A DNA stretch of 46,581 nucleotides from an uncultured Alphaproteobacteria bacterium (GTDB taxonomy: Bacteria > Pseudomonadota > Alphaproteobacteria > Rs-D84): the NCBI GenBank assembly GCA_947305255.1, contig CAMZDE010000003.1:1-46581 (forward strand). Reading direction: 5' to 3'. The notes beneath the pieces are model-generated. The model was not told where the DNA came from and searched no databases. It saw nothing but the letters and a program-made list of their open reading frames with translations. This document shows positions 1 through 7,415 of this stretch, one piece after another. A program made the position numbers and the translations under genes. Numbering within the stretch: the first letter of the stretch is position 1; each line of letters begins with the position of its first letter.

Positions 1-253
1 GATAACGCCCCATCACGTCACCAACGATACGCGCAGATTTCACAGTTGATTTTGTCGCCGGCGCAACATCGTTCATAACATACAAAATACGACGATGCAC
101 TGGTTTACAACCGTCGCGAACATCCGGCAACGCACGATCAACAATAACCGACATTGCGTAATCCAAAAATGATGTTCGCATTTCGTGTTCAATCGGGGAA
201 GTTGGCACCCGAATTTCATTTAATTCGTTATTTGTTTCAATTGTTTCAGACAT
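1..253 (-). CDS. gyrA: DNA gyrase subunit A, N-terminal fragment (runs off the left edge)
   Basis: Partial gene: only the first 84 codons lie in the window. The start is the ATG complementary to 251-253, preceded by an AAGGGA ribosome binding site. The translation contains [17 protein letters not shown] followed by RALPDVRDG and KPVHRRILY, the GyrA N-terminal signature leading into the winged-helix domain that holds the catalytic tyrosine (beyond the edge). GyrA cleaves and rejoins DNA in the A2B2 gyrase that introduces negative supercoils. ParC is less likely because the [14 protein letters not shown] form is typical of GyrA. The quinolone-resistance region is only just reached (GDVMGRY at the edge). 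Confidence 0.93.
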   Translation of the reverse strand, partial: MSETIETNNELNEIRVPTSPIEHEMRTSFLDYAMSVIVDRALPDVRDGCKPVHRRILYVMNDVAPATKSTVKSARIVGDVMGRY

Positions 254-368
254 TACTTTTTCCCTTATTTTTAAGATACATAAACCCTAGCAATTTTTAC
301 CATTTCGGTCAAGGGATAAAGCATAAAAAACGTCGATTTTTTTCATAAAAATTTGACGCGACAAAAAC

Positions 369-396
369 TTGACAAAACAAACAAAGGTATTAAAAT
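369..396 (+). promoter_or_regulatory. putative sigma-70 promoter (TTGACA, 16 bp, TAAAAT)
   Basis: A perfect -35 box TTGACA at 369-374 and TAAAAT at 391-396, separated by 16 bp. The expected start near 403 lies downstream of the first ATG of the small ORF (397) but upstream of its second ATG (418). It could drive that ORF and/or rpmH. Confidence 0.55.
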
Positions 397-417
397 ATGG
401 CAAAAAGGCAAAAAAAT

Positions 418-522
418 ATGGAAACTTCTGAAATGATAATTTTACATTTATTGGCGGCATTTTTCACGTTTTATTTGTTTGAACAATTCTTAAAATCGTT
501 CGGCATAATAAAAAGTAAATAA
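418..522 (+). CDS. possible 34-aa membrane microprotein upstream of rpmH
   Basis: Short ORF with the properties of a single-span membrane peptide: METSEMIILHLL at the N-terminus, a hydrophobic stretch rich in F, L, A and T, then a basic tail ending KSK. I chose the ATG at 418 because AAAGG lies about 9 nt upstream and the TTGACA/TAAAAT promoter would start transcription near 403. An in-frame ATG at 397 gives 41 aa with its own AAAGGT but would lie upstream of that transcript start. No family is recognised. It may be a chance ORF between gyrA and rpmH. Confidence 0.4.
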   Translation: METSEMIILHLLAAFFTFYLFEQFLKSFGIIKSK

Positions 523-527
523 AATAG

Positions 528-557
528 TTGCGTTTTCATAAAACGTATGATTAAATA
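528..557 (+). promoter_or_regulatory. putative rpmH promoter (TTGCGT, 18 bp, TAAATA)
   Basis: TTGCGT at 528-533 and TAAATA at 552-557, just upstream of the rpmH ribosome binding site AAAAGG (565-570). Confidence 0.4.
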
Positions 558-578
558 TAGGGGCAAAAGGATTTAATT

Positions 579-731
579 ATGGCAACAAAAAGAACATATC
601 AACCATCGAAAACCCGTCGTGTAAAAACACATGGCTTTCGTGAAAAGATGGCAACAAAAAGCGGACGCGATGTTTTGAATCGTCGTCGTGCTGCGGGCCG
701 CAAACGTTTGGCGGTATCCGCAATCAATTAA
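579..731 (+). CDS. rpmH: 50S ribosomal protein L34
   Basis: A 50-residue basic protein beginning [14 protein letters not shown] and continuing through [20 protein letters not shown] with [11 protein letters not shown] near the end. This is the complete L34 signature (KRTYQPS, RxHGFxxRM, GRxVLxxRRxxGR). L34 is a small component of the large ribosomal subunit. The start is supported by AAAAGG 8 nt upstream. A strong intrinsic terminator follows directly. The usual downstream partner rnpA is absent here, where a gene on the opposite strand follows instead. Confidence 0.97.
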   Translation: MATKRTYQPSKTRRVKTHGFREKMATKSGRDVLNRRRAAGRKRLAVSAIN

Positions 732-757
732 AAAATCGCCAATCGGCGATTTTTTTA
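731..757 (+). terminator. intrinsic terminator of rpmH
   Basis: Stem ATCGCC/GGCGAT with an AATC loop followed by a run of seven T. The flanking A and T runs let it also work on the minus strand for the converging gene at 776-1297. Confidence 0.85.
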
Positions 758-775
758 TTTGCTATTCCCCCCACA

Positions 776-1297
776 TCATTGTGCGGTCGCAGTAATCAAT
801 GGAACCTCCGCCGTCGCACTGCTACTGTCATCGTCCCATGTTGTGTATATTTTGACACGTTGACTTAATATTCCTTTCGCCACCGCTGCTGCCGTAATCA
901 AACTTTCATCCCATGCCCACGAATCAACTCCAGCCTCATAGTCATCTATAAAAAGTTCTTGTCCAATAACATGATTTAATTGCAATAGTTCGTAACCTTC
1001 TCCCGATAGTTTTAATAACTGTTCTTGTTTTCGGTCAGCTAGATCAAAAGAGGTTTTATTTAGTGCCGCAATCACATCGTTATATGCACCCTTAACATAG
1101 GCAGTGGTGGCAATATGTTCTGCATCAGCGTTCGATATATCCGCTTTTTCATAAAAGGGATTATCTGTTGCCAACTCAACTTTCTCGTAATCATCATCAA
1201 ACTCACCGTTTGGACCTACATGATTTTCGGTTGCATTTACCGCAAACGATAGTATCGATATTATCGCAATCACTGACAATATTCGTTTCGCTTTCAT
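776..1297 (-). CDS. secreted protein, local HIATTAYVKGAYN family, copy 1
   Basis: A 173-aa protein with a lysine-rich signal peptide (MKAKRIL, a hydrophobic core, then a site after VNA). One of four paralogs in the window (also 7665, 27412, 31834). Shared blocks are the signal peptide, an acidic linker, a core HIATTAYVKGAYN followed by an alanine-rich helix (about residues 60-80), and a C-terminal block with LITAAAVA, SQRV and IYTTWD ending in TAQ. The middle (about 85-130) has no similarity to the other copies. The ATTAYV core resembles repeats in phage tail fibres, but I do not recognise a named family. Ribosome binding site AGGAG. It lies downstream of attenuator-like leader 1. Role unknown; probably exported to periplasm or surface. 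Confidence 0.85.
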   Translation of the reverse strand: MKAKRILSVIAIISILSFAVNATENHVGPNGEFDDDYEKVELATDNPFYEKADISNADAEHIATTAYVKGAYNDVIAALNKTSFDLADRKQEQLLKLSGEGYELLQLNHVIGQELFIDDYEAGVDSWAWDESLITAAAVAKGILSQRVKIYTTWDDDSSSATAEVPLITATAQ

Positions 1298-1370
1298 TTT
1301 TTCTCCTTTCGTATTATTTGGTTTACCCGTATCCGCTTAGGCGGGCCGCGGTTGTTGTGTCCGTTGGACA

Positions 1371-1565
1371 CAACAAAAGACCACCAAAAATTGGTGGTCG
1401 GGGAGTTGGTGTCAACAAGTGAATGTTTCCGCGCCTTGCGGCTAACGGCTCCCCGACCATTAGTCAGGGACGATAACGGTGCAAAAACACCGATACATCT
1501 TTTTAACGATGCTTTCGCACCGCACTTGTAGGCCACCACAGCCCCGAACCCAATTATTCAGGTTC
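1371..1565 (-). promoter_or_regulatory. attenuator-like structured leader RNA, copy 1 (upstream of 776-1297)
   Basis: Transcribed leftward from a TGTTATAAT promoter. In order it holds: a 5' hairpin GAACC/GGTTC followed by GGGG; a GNRA-capped hairpin GGTGC-GAAA-GCATC; a CGGTG/CACCG hairpin; segment 1 CCCTGAC (1463-1469); segment 2 GGTCGGGGAGCC (1447-1458); segment 3 CTCCCCGACCACC (1393-1405); and segment 4 GGTGGTC (1379-1385) followed by TTTTGTTG. Segments 1:2, 2:3 and 3:4 can each pair, and 3:4 is an intrinsic terminator. A further GTTGTGTCC/GGACACAAC hairpin lies between the terminator and the gene. Same architecture as leaders at 7416, 28068, 32440 and 38015. Not a riboswitch class I recognise. 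Confidence 0.75.
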
Positions 1566-1571
1566 GTGATT

Positions 1572-1580
1572 ATTATAACA
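1572..1580 (-). promoter_or_regulatory. extended -10 promoter of leader 1
   Basis: TGTTATAAT on the minus strand. The upstream ~35 bp (ATTTTTATATACA through TTCAGATG) is nearly the same as that of leader 2 at 7366-7409, so promoter and leader were duplicated together. Confidence 0.75.
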
Positions 1581-1619
1581 CATCTGAAAAACTTTGTGTA
1601 TATAAAAATTATTTCCAAT

Positions 1620-1646
1620 TAAAAAATCGCCAAACGGCGATTTTTT
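1620..1646 (-). terminator. terminator of the thioesterase gene
   Basis: Inverted repeat AAAAATCGCC/GGCGATTTTT with a short loop, overlapping the stop codon of the gene ending at 1645. T-rich on both strands. Confidence 0.75.
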
Positions 1647-2373
1647 ATATCTTGTCCCAATAACACACTATTTTTGCATGCTCAATTTCATCTGTCATTA
1701 TTTTGTGACGTGAAACTGTTTCTTCTTTGGCAACCTCTATACGCACAGTTGGTGTATTCGGATTGATTTCATGTTCAAAATATATTTCCATGCCACGCAA
1801 TTTATGTTCGTTGCGAAAATTAAAGCCAACTGATTCAGTTGCCCATACCGCATAGACCGCGTTGTTTATATGCTGGTTCACGTCAACGTCATCAAAACGA
1901 CATGCCATCACACTGGATTTAGTCGGCACAAAGTCAGGACATTTATCAAATTCGCGTTCCCAGACACGTTCTGGCAATCCGGTCCATTCGGGGAACCATT
2001 CAGAAATACGCATTGGGCGACGTGTTTGTAAATCAATCAACACCCATTGTGATATTGCACGAATTTTTAATTTGCCGTTTTCATCACGGATTTCGAAATC
2101 ACGTTCTGATTTTACCGCACCCGATACCGACGGCCACGTAGAATATGTTAACTGTTCACCGCTGTGTGGCATATCGATTATATCAATGAAATAATGTGTG
2201 ACAACCCATGCAATACCGTGCGCAATACAATAATCACGCCCTGCCCCCAACATAGTTGCATGTTTGTCCGCCAATCCCTGCAATTCATTCATCAACATAA
2301 TTGGCCGCATAAAACCATAGCGGTCACATTGATACGCTTTTAATGCATGTGTTTCAACCAGTTTTGATACCAT
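1645..2373 (-). CDS. acyl-ACP thioesterase family protein (double hot-dog)
   Basis: A 242-aa protein resembling the bacterial branch of the FatA/FatB acyl-ACP thioesterases (Acyl-ACP_TE family), which release free fatty acids from acyl carrier protein in the cytoplasm. An N-terminal hot-dog half starts VETHALKAYQCDRYG and the second half holds the DVNQHINNAVY segment (about residues 165-175), whose Asn and His correspond to the catalytic pair of the plant enzymes; ES follows shortly after as a candidate acidic residue. Strong ribosome binding site GGGGGAG. The stretch just upstream of that site is perfectly complementary over 10 nt to the loop of the small RNA at 35924 (see findings). Confidence 0.8.
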   Translation of the reverse strand: MVSKLVETHALKAYQCDRYGFMRPIMLMNELQGLADKHATMLGAGRDYCIAHGIAWVVTHYFIDIIDMPHSGEQLTYSTWPSVSGAVKSERDFEIRDENGKLKIRAISQWVLIDLQTRRPMRISEWFPEWTGLPERVWEREFDKCPDFVPTKSSVMACRFDDVDVNQHINNAVYAVWATESVGFNFRNEHKLRGMEIYFEHEINPNTPTVRIEVAKEETVSRHKIMTDEIEHAKIVCYWDKI

Positions 2374-2396
2374 AATCTCCCCCCGTGGTTATGATT

Positions 2397-4799
2397 TTAC
2401 TGTTCATTATTTTGTGCAACAACAAAATCGATTTTGTCACCCAAAATGATTTCGTTCGCACGCGATGCAGATTTAATCAGCCCATGTAAAATTTCCGGTG
2501 TATCCGATGGAATTGTTAAAGTTTCCAATTTTGCGCCGTTACCAATTTTACGTTCTGTACGCAACCCGCGAACATTTTTCAAAATGTTCAATGCGATATC
2601 CATTTGTGAAACGTCTGTATCGTATTCAGATTTTACCTCTGGGTATGCGGTCAAGTGTAATGTTTCGCCGCCTTCGTATTCACGATAAATCTTTTGCCAT
2701 AATTCTTCGGTAATAAATGGAACAAATGGCGCATACAGACCAATTATCGTACGCAACACAGTGAACAATGTCCATTGTGCCGCCAATTTAGATTCGGCAC
2801 TATATTTTTCAGGCGACCAAAATCTGTCTTTGATAAATTCAATGTATTGGTCACAGAATATATCCCAAAAGAACGTATCAATCGCAGACCGCGCATTATA
2901 ATTATCATATTTATCCAAATTCTTACGCGTTTCTGCAATTGCATGATTCAATTCAGACAAAACCCATCTATCTTCGACAAAGCGATTTTCAACAGAAACC
3001 GCCGACGCAGTTTTCGGATCAAAATCTGTCAAATACATCAACACAAATTTCGCAACGTTCCATAATTTAGTCAATAATTTTGAACCGCGTTTTACTTCGT
3101 CATCGCTGTATCTTAAATTCGTTCCGATTGGCGCAGTCGCAATCCAATAGCGCAATGCGTCGGCACCAAATTTTTGAACTGCATCTAATGGGTCGGTTCC
3201 GTTGCCCTTGGTTTTCGACATCTTTTGTCCCTTAGAGTCCAAAACCAAACCGTGGAAATTCACAGTATGGAATGGAACGTCGCCCATAACATACATCCCC
3301 ATCATCACCATACGCGCAACCCAAAAGAATATAATATCCGCCGCAGTGTACAACAAATCAGTCGGATAATATTTCTTTAATTCGTCTGTCACATCTGGCC
3401 AGCCCAATGTCGAAAACGGCCACAATCCAGACGAAAACCAAGTATCCAAAACGTCTGGGTCACGTGTTAATGTTTTTCCGCCCGATTGTTTGATTGCTTC
3501 TTCTTCGCTTTCTGCGACATAAACATTTCCGTCTGCGTCATACCATGCAGGAATATGATGTCCCCACCACAACTGACGCGAAATAGTCCACGGGCGAATT
3601 TCACGCATCCATGCCATAAACAAATTATAACGATGTTCCGGCAAGAACTTTATTTTGCCCGCCTCTACCGCCGCAATTGCAGGTTGTGCTAACTTTTCAG
3701 CGTCCACAAACCATTGTGTCGTCAAAGTTGGTTCAACCGGAACCTGACCACGTTGTGAATATGGCGTTGGAATGATTTTATCTTCTATCTTGGTCATCAG
3801 GCCGGCCGCCTCTATATCTTCAACAATAGCCTTGCGCGCAACATACCTATCCATGCCGCGATATTTTTCAGGTATCACAGATTCATTATTCAATTTCGCG
3901 TCCGGCGTCAAAATGCAAAGCGGTTCCAGATTATGGCGAACCCCTACTTCCCAGTCATCAAAATCATGTGCCGGTGTAATTTTCACCGCACCAGTTCCCT
4001 TTTCTGGGTCGGCATGAACGTCACCGATAATTGGGATTTCAATATTTGTTAACGGAATAATCGCCTTTTTCCCAATCAAATGTTTCAATTTTTCGTTTTC
4101 AGGATGAATTGCAATCGCTTTGTCCCCGAACAAAGTTTCAGGACGCGTCGTCGCAATTTCAATAAATCCACCATCTTTTAACGGATAATTGAAATAATAA
4201 AATTTTCCGTGTTCTTCGCGCGTTTCGATTTCCAAATCAGACACAGACGTTTGCTGTTTTGGACACCAATTTACAAGACGCTTTTCGCGATAAATTAAAC
4301 CTTCGTTATACATTTTGACGAACAATTTAGTGACGGCGCGCGACAAACCTTCGTCCATAGTAAATCTTTCGCGTTTCCATACCGGCGTCACGCCCAAGAT
4401 ATGTAATTGATTCAGGATTTGGCCACCTTTGTCCGCTTTCCACTTCCATGCGTAATCTAATTTTTCATTCAACGATAGTGCATGTGGGTTTATGCCACGT
4501 TTTGACAAATCACGTTCTACTAATAATTGGGTTGCGATTGATGCATGATCAGTCCCCGGTTGCCACAACACATCAAACCCAGCCATACGTTTATATCTGC
4601 AAATAATATCAGTCAACACGTTATCAAGCGCATGCCCCATATGCAAATTTCCCGTCACGTTTGGTGGCGGCATCATAATACAGAATGGGCGTTTATTACT
4701 ATTTACATCATTTTCCCAAAAATTATTAGAATCCCAAAAGTTTTGAATTCTGGTTTCTAAATCACGCGTATCTATGTTTTTACCTAAATCGATATTCAT
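2397..4799 (-). CDS. valS: valyl-tRNA synthetase, short form
   Basis: An 800-aa class I aminoacyl-tRNA synthetase that charges tRNA-Val. PPPNVTGNLHMGHAL (HIGH motif, about 44-58), an NWCP zinc-type motif, the editing-domain segment with ATTRPETLFGD, GTDHAS, and GQKMSKTKGN (KMSKS) are all present in order. It ends shortly after the anticodon-binding domain and lacks the C-terminal coiled-coil arm found in ~950-residue bacterial enzymes such as that of E. coli. The archaeal-type enzyme of Rickettsia is also short, so this may be the same lineage (inference). It sits between the thioesterase gene and a small opposite-strand hypothetical; the start ATG at 4799 lacks a strong ribosome binding site. 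Confidence 0.96.
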   Translation of the reverse strand: MNIDLGKNIDTRDLETRIQNFWDSNNFWENDVNSNKRPFCIMMPPPNVTGNLHMGHALDNVLTDIICRYKRMAGFDVLWQPGTDHASIATQLLVERDLSKRGINPHALSLNEKLDYAWKWKADKGGQILNQLHILGVTPVWKRERFTMDEGLSRAVTKLFVKMYNEGLIYREKRLVNWCPKQQTSVSDLEIETREEHGKFYYFNYPLKDGGFIEIATTRPETLFGDKAIAIHPENEKLKHLIGKKAIIPLTNIEIPIIGDVHADPEKGTGAVKITPAHDFDDWEVGVRHNLEPLCILTPDAKLNNESVIPEKYRGMDRYVARKAIVEDIEAAGLMTKIEDKIIPTPYSQRGQVPVEPTLTTQWFVDAEKLAQPAIAAVEAGKIKFLPEHRYNLFMAWMREIRPWTISRQLWWGHHIPAWYDADGNVYVAESEEEAIKQSGGKTLTRDPDVLDTWFSSGLWPFSTLGWPDVTDELKKYYPTDLLYTAADIIFFWVARMVMMGMYVMGDVPFHTVNFHGLVLDSKGQKMSKTKGNGTDPLDAVQKFGADALRYWIATAPIGTNLRYSDDEVKRGSKLLTKLWNVAKFVLMYLTDFDPKTASAVSVENRFVEDRWVLSELNHAIAETRKNLDKYDNYNARSAIDTFFWDIFCDQYIEFIKDRFWSPEKYSAESKLAAQWTLFTVLRTIIGLYAPFVPFITEELWQKIYREYEGGETLHLTAYPEVKSEYDTDVSQMDIALNILKNVRGLRTERKIGNGAKLETLTIPSDTPEILHGLIKSASRANEIILGDKIDFVVAQNNEQ

Positions 4800-4943
4800 T
4801 TGTGTCCTCTGATATTTATAAACACCTAGATTTTACACAATAAAAAACGCAAAATCAAGTGGTTGAAAAACAAAAGATTCCTAGTGAAAAAACGCTTTGA
4901 AAAGCATACTATTTCAACGAAACGAACAGTGGGAGAAAATAAT

Positions 4944-5306
4944 ATGAACAAAATCCTGAAAATACTTATCAAAGAATCTATTCACAACAATTTGTTGACG
5001 CATATAAAAAACAGCACTGGCGATAAATACGTAATTTTTAATCGCGACGGACGCGAAATATTGTCCGTAGATAATGGTTGGGCGACAAACAATTATAGTA
5101 TTTATGTGAACGGAAAAAATTTGTTGTCTGTGAAATGGGACGAAACAAATTCACGACCACTGGACGGCAATCAAAAAGACATGTTGGACATCATCAATGT
5201 TTGCAAAGAAAAAATAGATTTGCAAGAAACCGTTCAAACAATGAATTCAAACGAATTAGAAACCGCAAATTTTTTACAAAAATCTTTGTGCAATGTTACA
5301 AATTAA
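4944..5306 (+). CDS. hypothetical cytoplasmic protein, 120 aa
   Basis: Start chosen at the ATG at 4944 because GGGAGA lies about 8 nt upstream; the reading frame is open for 27 more codons upstream but without such a site. It starts MNKILKILIKES and has no signal peptide or membrane span. The centre (GDKYVIFNRDGREIL, then YSIYVNGKNLLSVKW) reads as a small beta-rich domain, and the C-terminal third is polar and probably helical. Not recognised. Its stop codon overlaps the stop of the convergent comF-like gene by 4 nt, so the two transcripts must overlap. Confidence 0.65.
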   Translation: MNKILKILIKESIHNNLLTHIKNSTGDKYVIFNRDGREILSVDNGWATNNYSIYVNGKNLLSVKWDETNSRPLDGNQKDMLDIINVCKEKIDLQETVQTMNSNELETANFLQKSLCNVTN

Positions 5307-6025
5307 ATCGAATGAACAACGCGACAGAACGAAACAGCGTACACAGCGGTCGCGCCCGCATTACGTAAAATGCGATTTAATTCATAAAATGTTGCACCCG
5401 ATGTCATAACATCGTCAACCAACAAAATCTTTTTACCTTTGATTTTATTTTTATCAATAATTTTGAAAACACCATGCACATTTTGACGACGCTGTTTTGT
5501 TGTTTTATGTCCCATGTCCGGTTTATATTTACGCGAAATCGAATCAACATCTAAAAAGGCATTAAAATGTTTTGCAATCGGACGTGCCAATAATGTCGCC
5601 TGATTATAGCCACGATAAAACAATCGACGCCATGCCAAAGGTACCGGAATTACAACGTCTATATTCAAATTCAAATCATGCAAAACATTTATCATCGCGC
5701 GCGACATCATTGTTTGATATTTTAATTGTGACGCATGTTTAAACGGTAACATAATATTTTTAGAAACATCATCATAAACACATGCAGAACGAATAAAATC
5801 TAAATCACATTCGCCGGCCGCACAATGTGGGCAAAGCGGCCGCGCCCCCAAATCCAAATCCGCAGGAAACGGATAACCACATTTGAAACATTTTGGGTTT
5901 GATATCCAATTAAAAGATTTCCAACAATTCGCACAAATTGTCCCGTGCGACATAACGCTTTCACCACATATCGGACAAATCGGCGGATAAAGGAAATTAC
6001 AAAGACGATTAAATATTTTTACCAC
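5303..6025 (-). CDS. ComF-family phosphoribosyltransferase-like protein
   Basis: A 240-aa ComF/GntX-type protein. The N-terminal zinc-ribbon part has four pairs of cysteines (CPICGE, CANCW, CFKCGYPF, CPHC). The C-terminal phosphoribosyltransferase domain has RGYNQATLLARPIA and the PRPP-binding loop ILLVDDVMTSGAT (about 195-207). In naturally competent bacteria ComF works in the cytoplasm in DNA uptake; in others its role is unknown. The start is a GTG inside the last codons of the upstream OmpA-like gene (GTGGTAA overlap), which implies translational coupling. The 3' end overlaps the convergent gene by 4 nt. Confidence 0.9.
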   Translation of the reverse strand: MVKIFNRLCNFLYPPICPICGESVMSHGTICANCWKSFNWISNPKCFKCGYPFPADLDLGARPLCPHCAAGECDLDFIRSACVYDDVSKNIMLPFKHASQLKYQTMMSRAMINVLHDLNLNIDVVIPVPLAWRRLFYRGYNQATLLARPIAKHFNAFLDVDSISRKYKPDMGHKTTKQRRQNVHGVFKIIDKNKIKGKKILLVDDVMTSGATFYELNRILRNAGATAVYAVSFCRVVHSI

Positions 6026-7278
6026 GCCATACTTTTGTATGTTTTCTTAGAAATACTATCCCCGAACATATTACGTTTTTGTTGGGTCAATGTTTCAAAA
6101 GTATCACCTGATATAATACGCAATACAAAAACATCATCACTGCGTTGCGACAATACCGGCACAATACGTTGGTCGGCAACACCAGTGTCGCGTAAAACCT
6201 GTTCAACAATCGCCAATCTGCGCGCCGCCAATTTACGCGCATCTTTGCTATGAGTCACAGATTCAGGAATCGCAATTTGTATCGCACGTTTCGGATTATT
6301 CACAACGATTGACGCAGTTTCACTAAGCAGTGTGTAATTATCGCGTGACAAACCCGCATCGCCATTCATAAACGATATTTTGATTTCCAATGGGCGAACA
6401 CCACTGTCCATTTCAGATAAATCGCGTTGCGCGGAAAATCCTTCTATTTCCGATGTCATATCACTGGCCACGTCATAGCGGTCATCGATTTGGTATGTCG
6501 ACAAATGTTTGTTTTCAGAAAGGTAAGTTTTCTTAAACGCCTTTTTCAATTCGTTCGGCGACATTTTCGACATCTTGTTATCCGTCGCAACAATCTTTGG
6601 TTCCGTATTTTTCGCCGCCACAGAACGCATAACAACATCGCGTGTTGTTTCCATCGGAACAATTTCACGACGAACATTTACGCCGTCTGTGCGTGGTTTT
6701 ACCATAGTTTCCATCGCGATTGTTTTTTCAGGCTTTTCAGAATTACGTTCACGAACCATCGCAATATTCGCCTCTGTCTGTTTTTGACGTTCGTTCAAGC
6801 GCGCAATTTCATTACGCAATGCATTTAATTCATCTAACGTTTCACGCGTTGCAATCGGTGTCTTGTTTTGCGCAACGCGCGGTGTCGGTTTAGAATCCAA
6901 ACTTTCTTCGGGTAATAATGCCTCTGAGCGCATGACAGCGATTTCGTCCATACGTGGCATACGCAACGGCGCATCATTGTTCGCCCACAAATCAGAACTG
7001 GGGCGCAAAGGTTTTAATACATCACCTGCAAATTTTTGTTCACCTGTTTTTTTTGCAGTGCGCGCGACAACTTTTTTTTCTGACTTTTTTTCAGAATTTT
7101 TTGCGACCGATTTTGGCAATGGCGTAACCGCGACGCGCGACGGTTGAATTATTTCTTCGCCGAAAATTGCACGCGCAGATATTGAACCATTCGAAACGTC
7201 AACAACCGGCAAATTCGGCCCTGCAAAGGCATTTGCATAAACACAAAAAACAAATAAAAATATAGTGAAACGTTGCAT
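6019..7278 (-). CDS. secreted/periplasmic protein with an OmpA-like C-terminal domain
   Basis: A 419-aa protein. I chose the ATG at 7278 because it follows AAGGAAAGGAAC and gives a signal peptide (MQRFTIFLFVFCVYANAFA). The next ~230 residues are polar, basic and low-complexity (RTAKK, SEKKSEKK, an NEIARLNERQKQ coiled-coil stretch) and likely disordered. The last ~100 residues (ISFMNGDAGLSRDNYTLL, NNPKRAIQIAI, RKLAARRLAIVEQVL, TGVADQRI) follow the OmpA/MotB peptidoglycan-binding fold, although the usual GHTD segment is degenerate. Probably an envelope protein touching peptidoglycan. It is translationally coupled to the ComF-like gene. Confidence 0.7.
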   Translation of the reverse strand: MQRFTIFLFVFCVYANAFAGPNLPVVDVSNGSISARAIFGEEIIQPSRVAVTPLPKSVAKNSEKKSEKKVVARTAKKTGEQKFAGDVLKPLRPSSDLWANNDAPLRMPRMDEIAVMRSEALLPEESLDSKPTPRVAQNKTPIATRETLDELNALRNEIARLNERQKQTEANIAMVRERNSEKPEKTIAMETMVKPRTDGVNVRREIVPMETTRDVVMRSVAAKNTEPKIVATDNKMSKMSPNELKKAFKKTYLSENKHLSTYQIDDRYDVASDMTSEIEGFSAQRDLSEMDSGVRPLEIKISFMNGDAGLSRDNYTLLSETASIVVNNPKRAIQIAIPESVTHSKDARKLAARRLAIVEQVLRDTGVADQRIVPVLSQRSDDVFVLRIISGDTFETLTQQKRNMFGDSISKKTYKSMAW

Positions 7279-7400
7279 GTTCCTTTCCTTCCTGATTTCA
7301 TCATAGAACAAATCGCGAAACCGTGGCAAGCAAAAAATACACCCCGAAAGTTGTTTTTTGTATTTATGGAAATTTTTATATACAAAAATGTTTTCAGATG

Positions 7401-7409
7401 TGTTATAAT
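7401..7409 (+). promoter_or_regulatory. extended -10 promoter of leader 2
   Basis: TGTTATAAT (TATAAT at 7404-7409) preceded by TTTTCAGA and an A/T-rich tract nearly identical to that at leader 1. No clear -35 box, as expected for an extended -10 promoter. Confidence 0.75.
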
Positions 7410-7415
7410 TGACAT

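Noticed and set aside
1294-1539. 81-codon ORF through leader 1 (also similar frames in leader 5)
   Set aside because: It spans the structured leader and terminator; the similarity between copies reflects RNA conservation, and copy 2 does not keep the frame.
1371-1565. T-box or tmRNA as an explanation for the leaders
   Set aside because: No T-box AGGGTGGNACCGCG sequence on the transcribed strand and no tRNA-like domain; five copies also argue against tmRNA.
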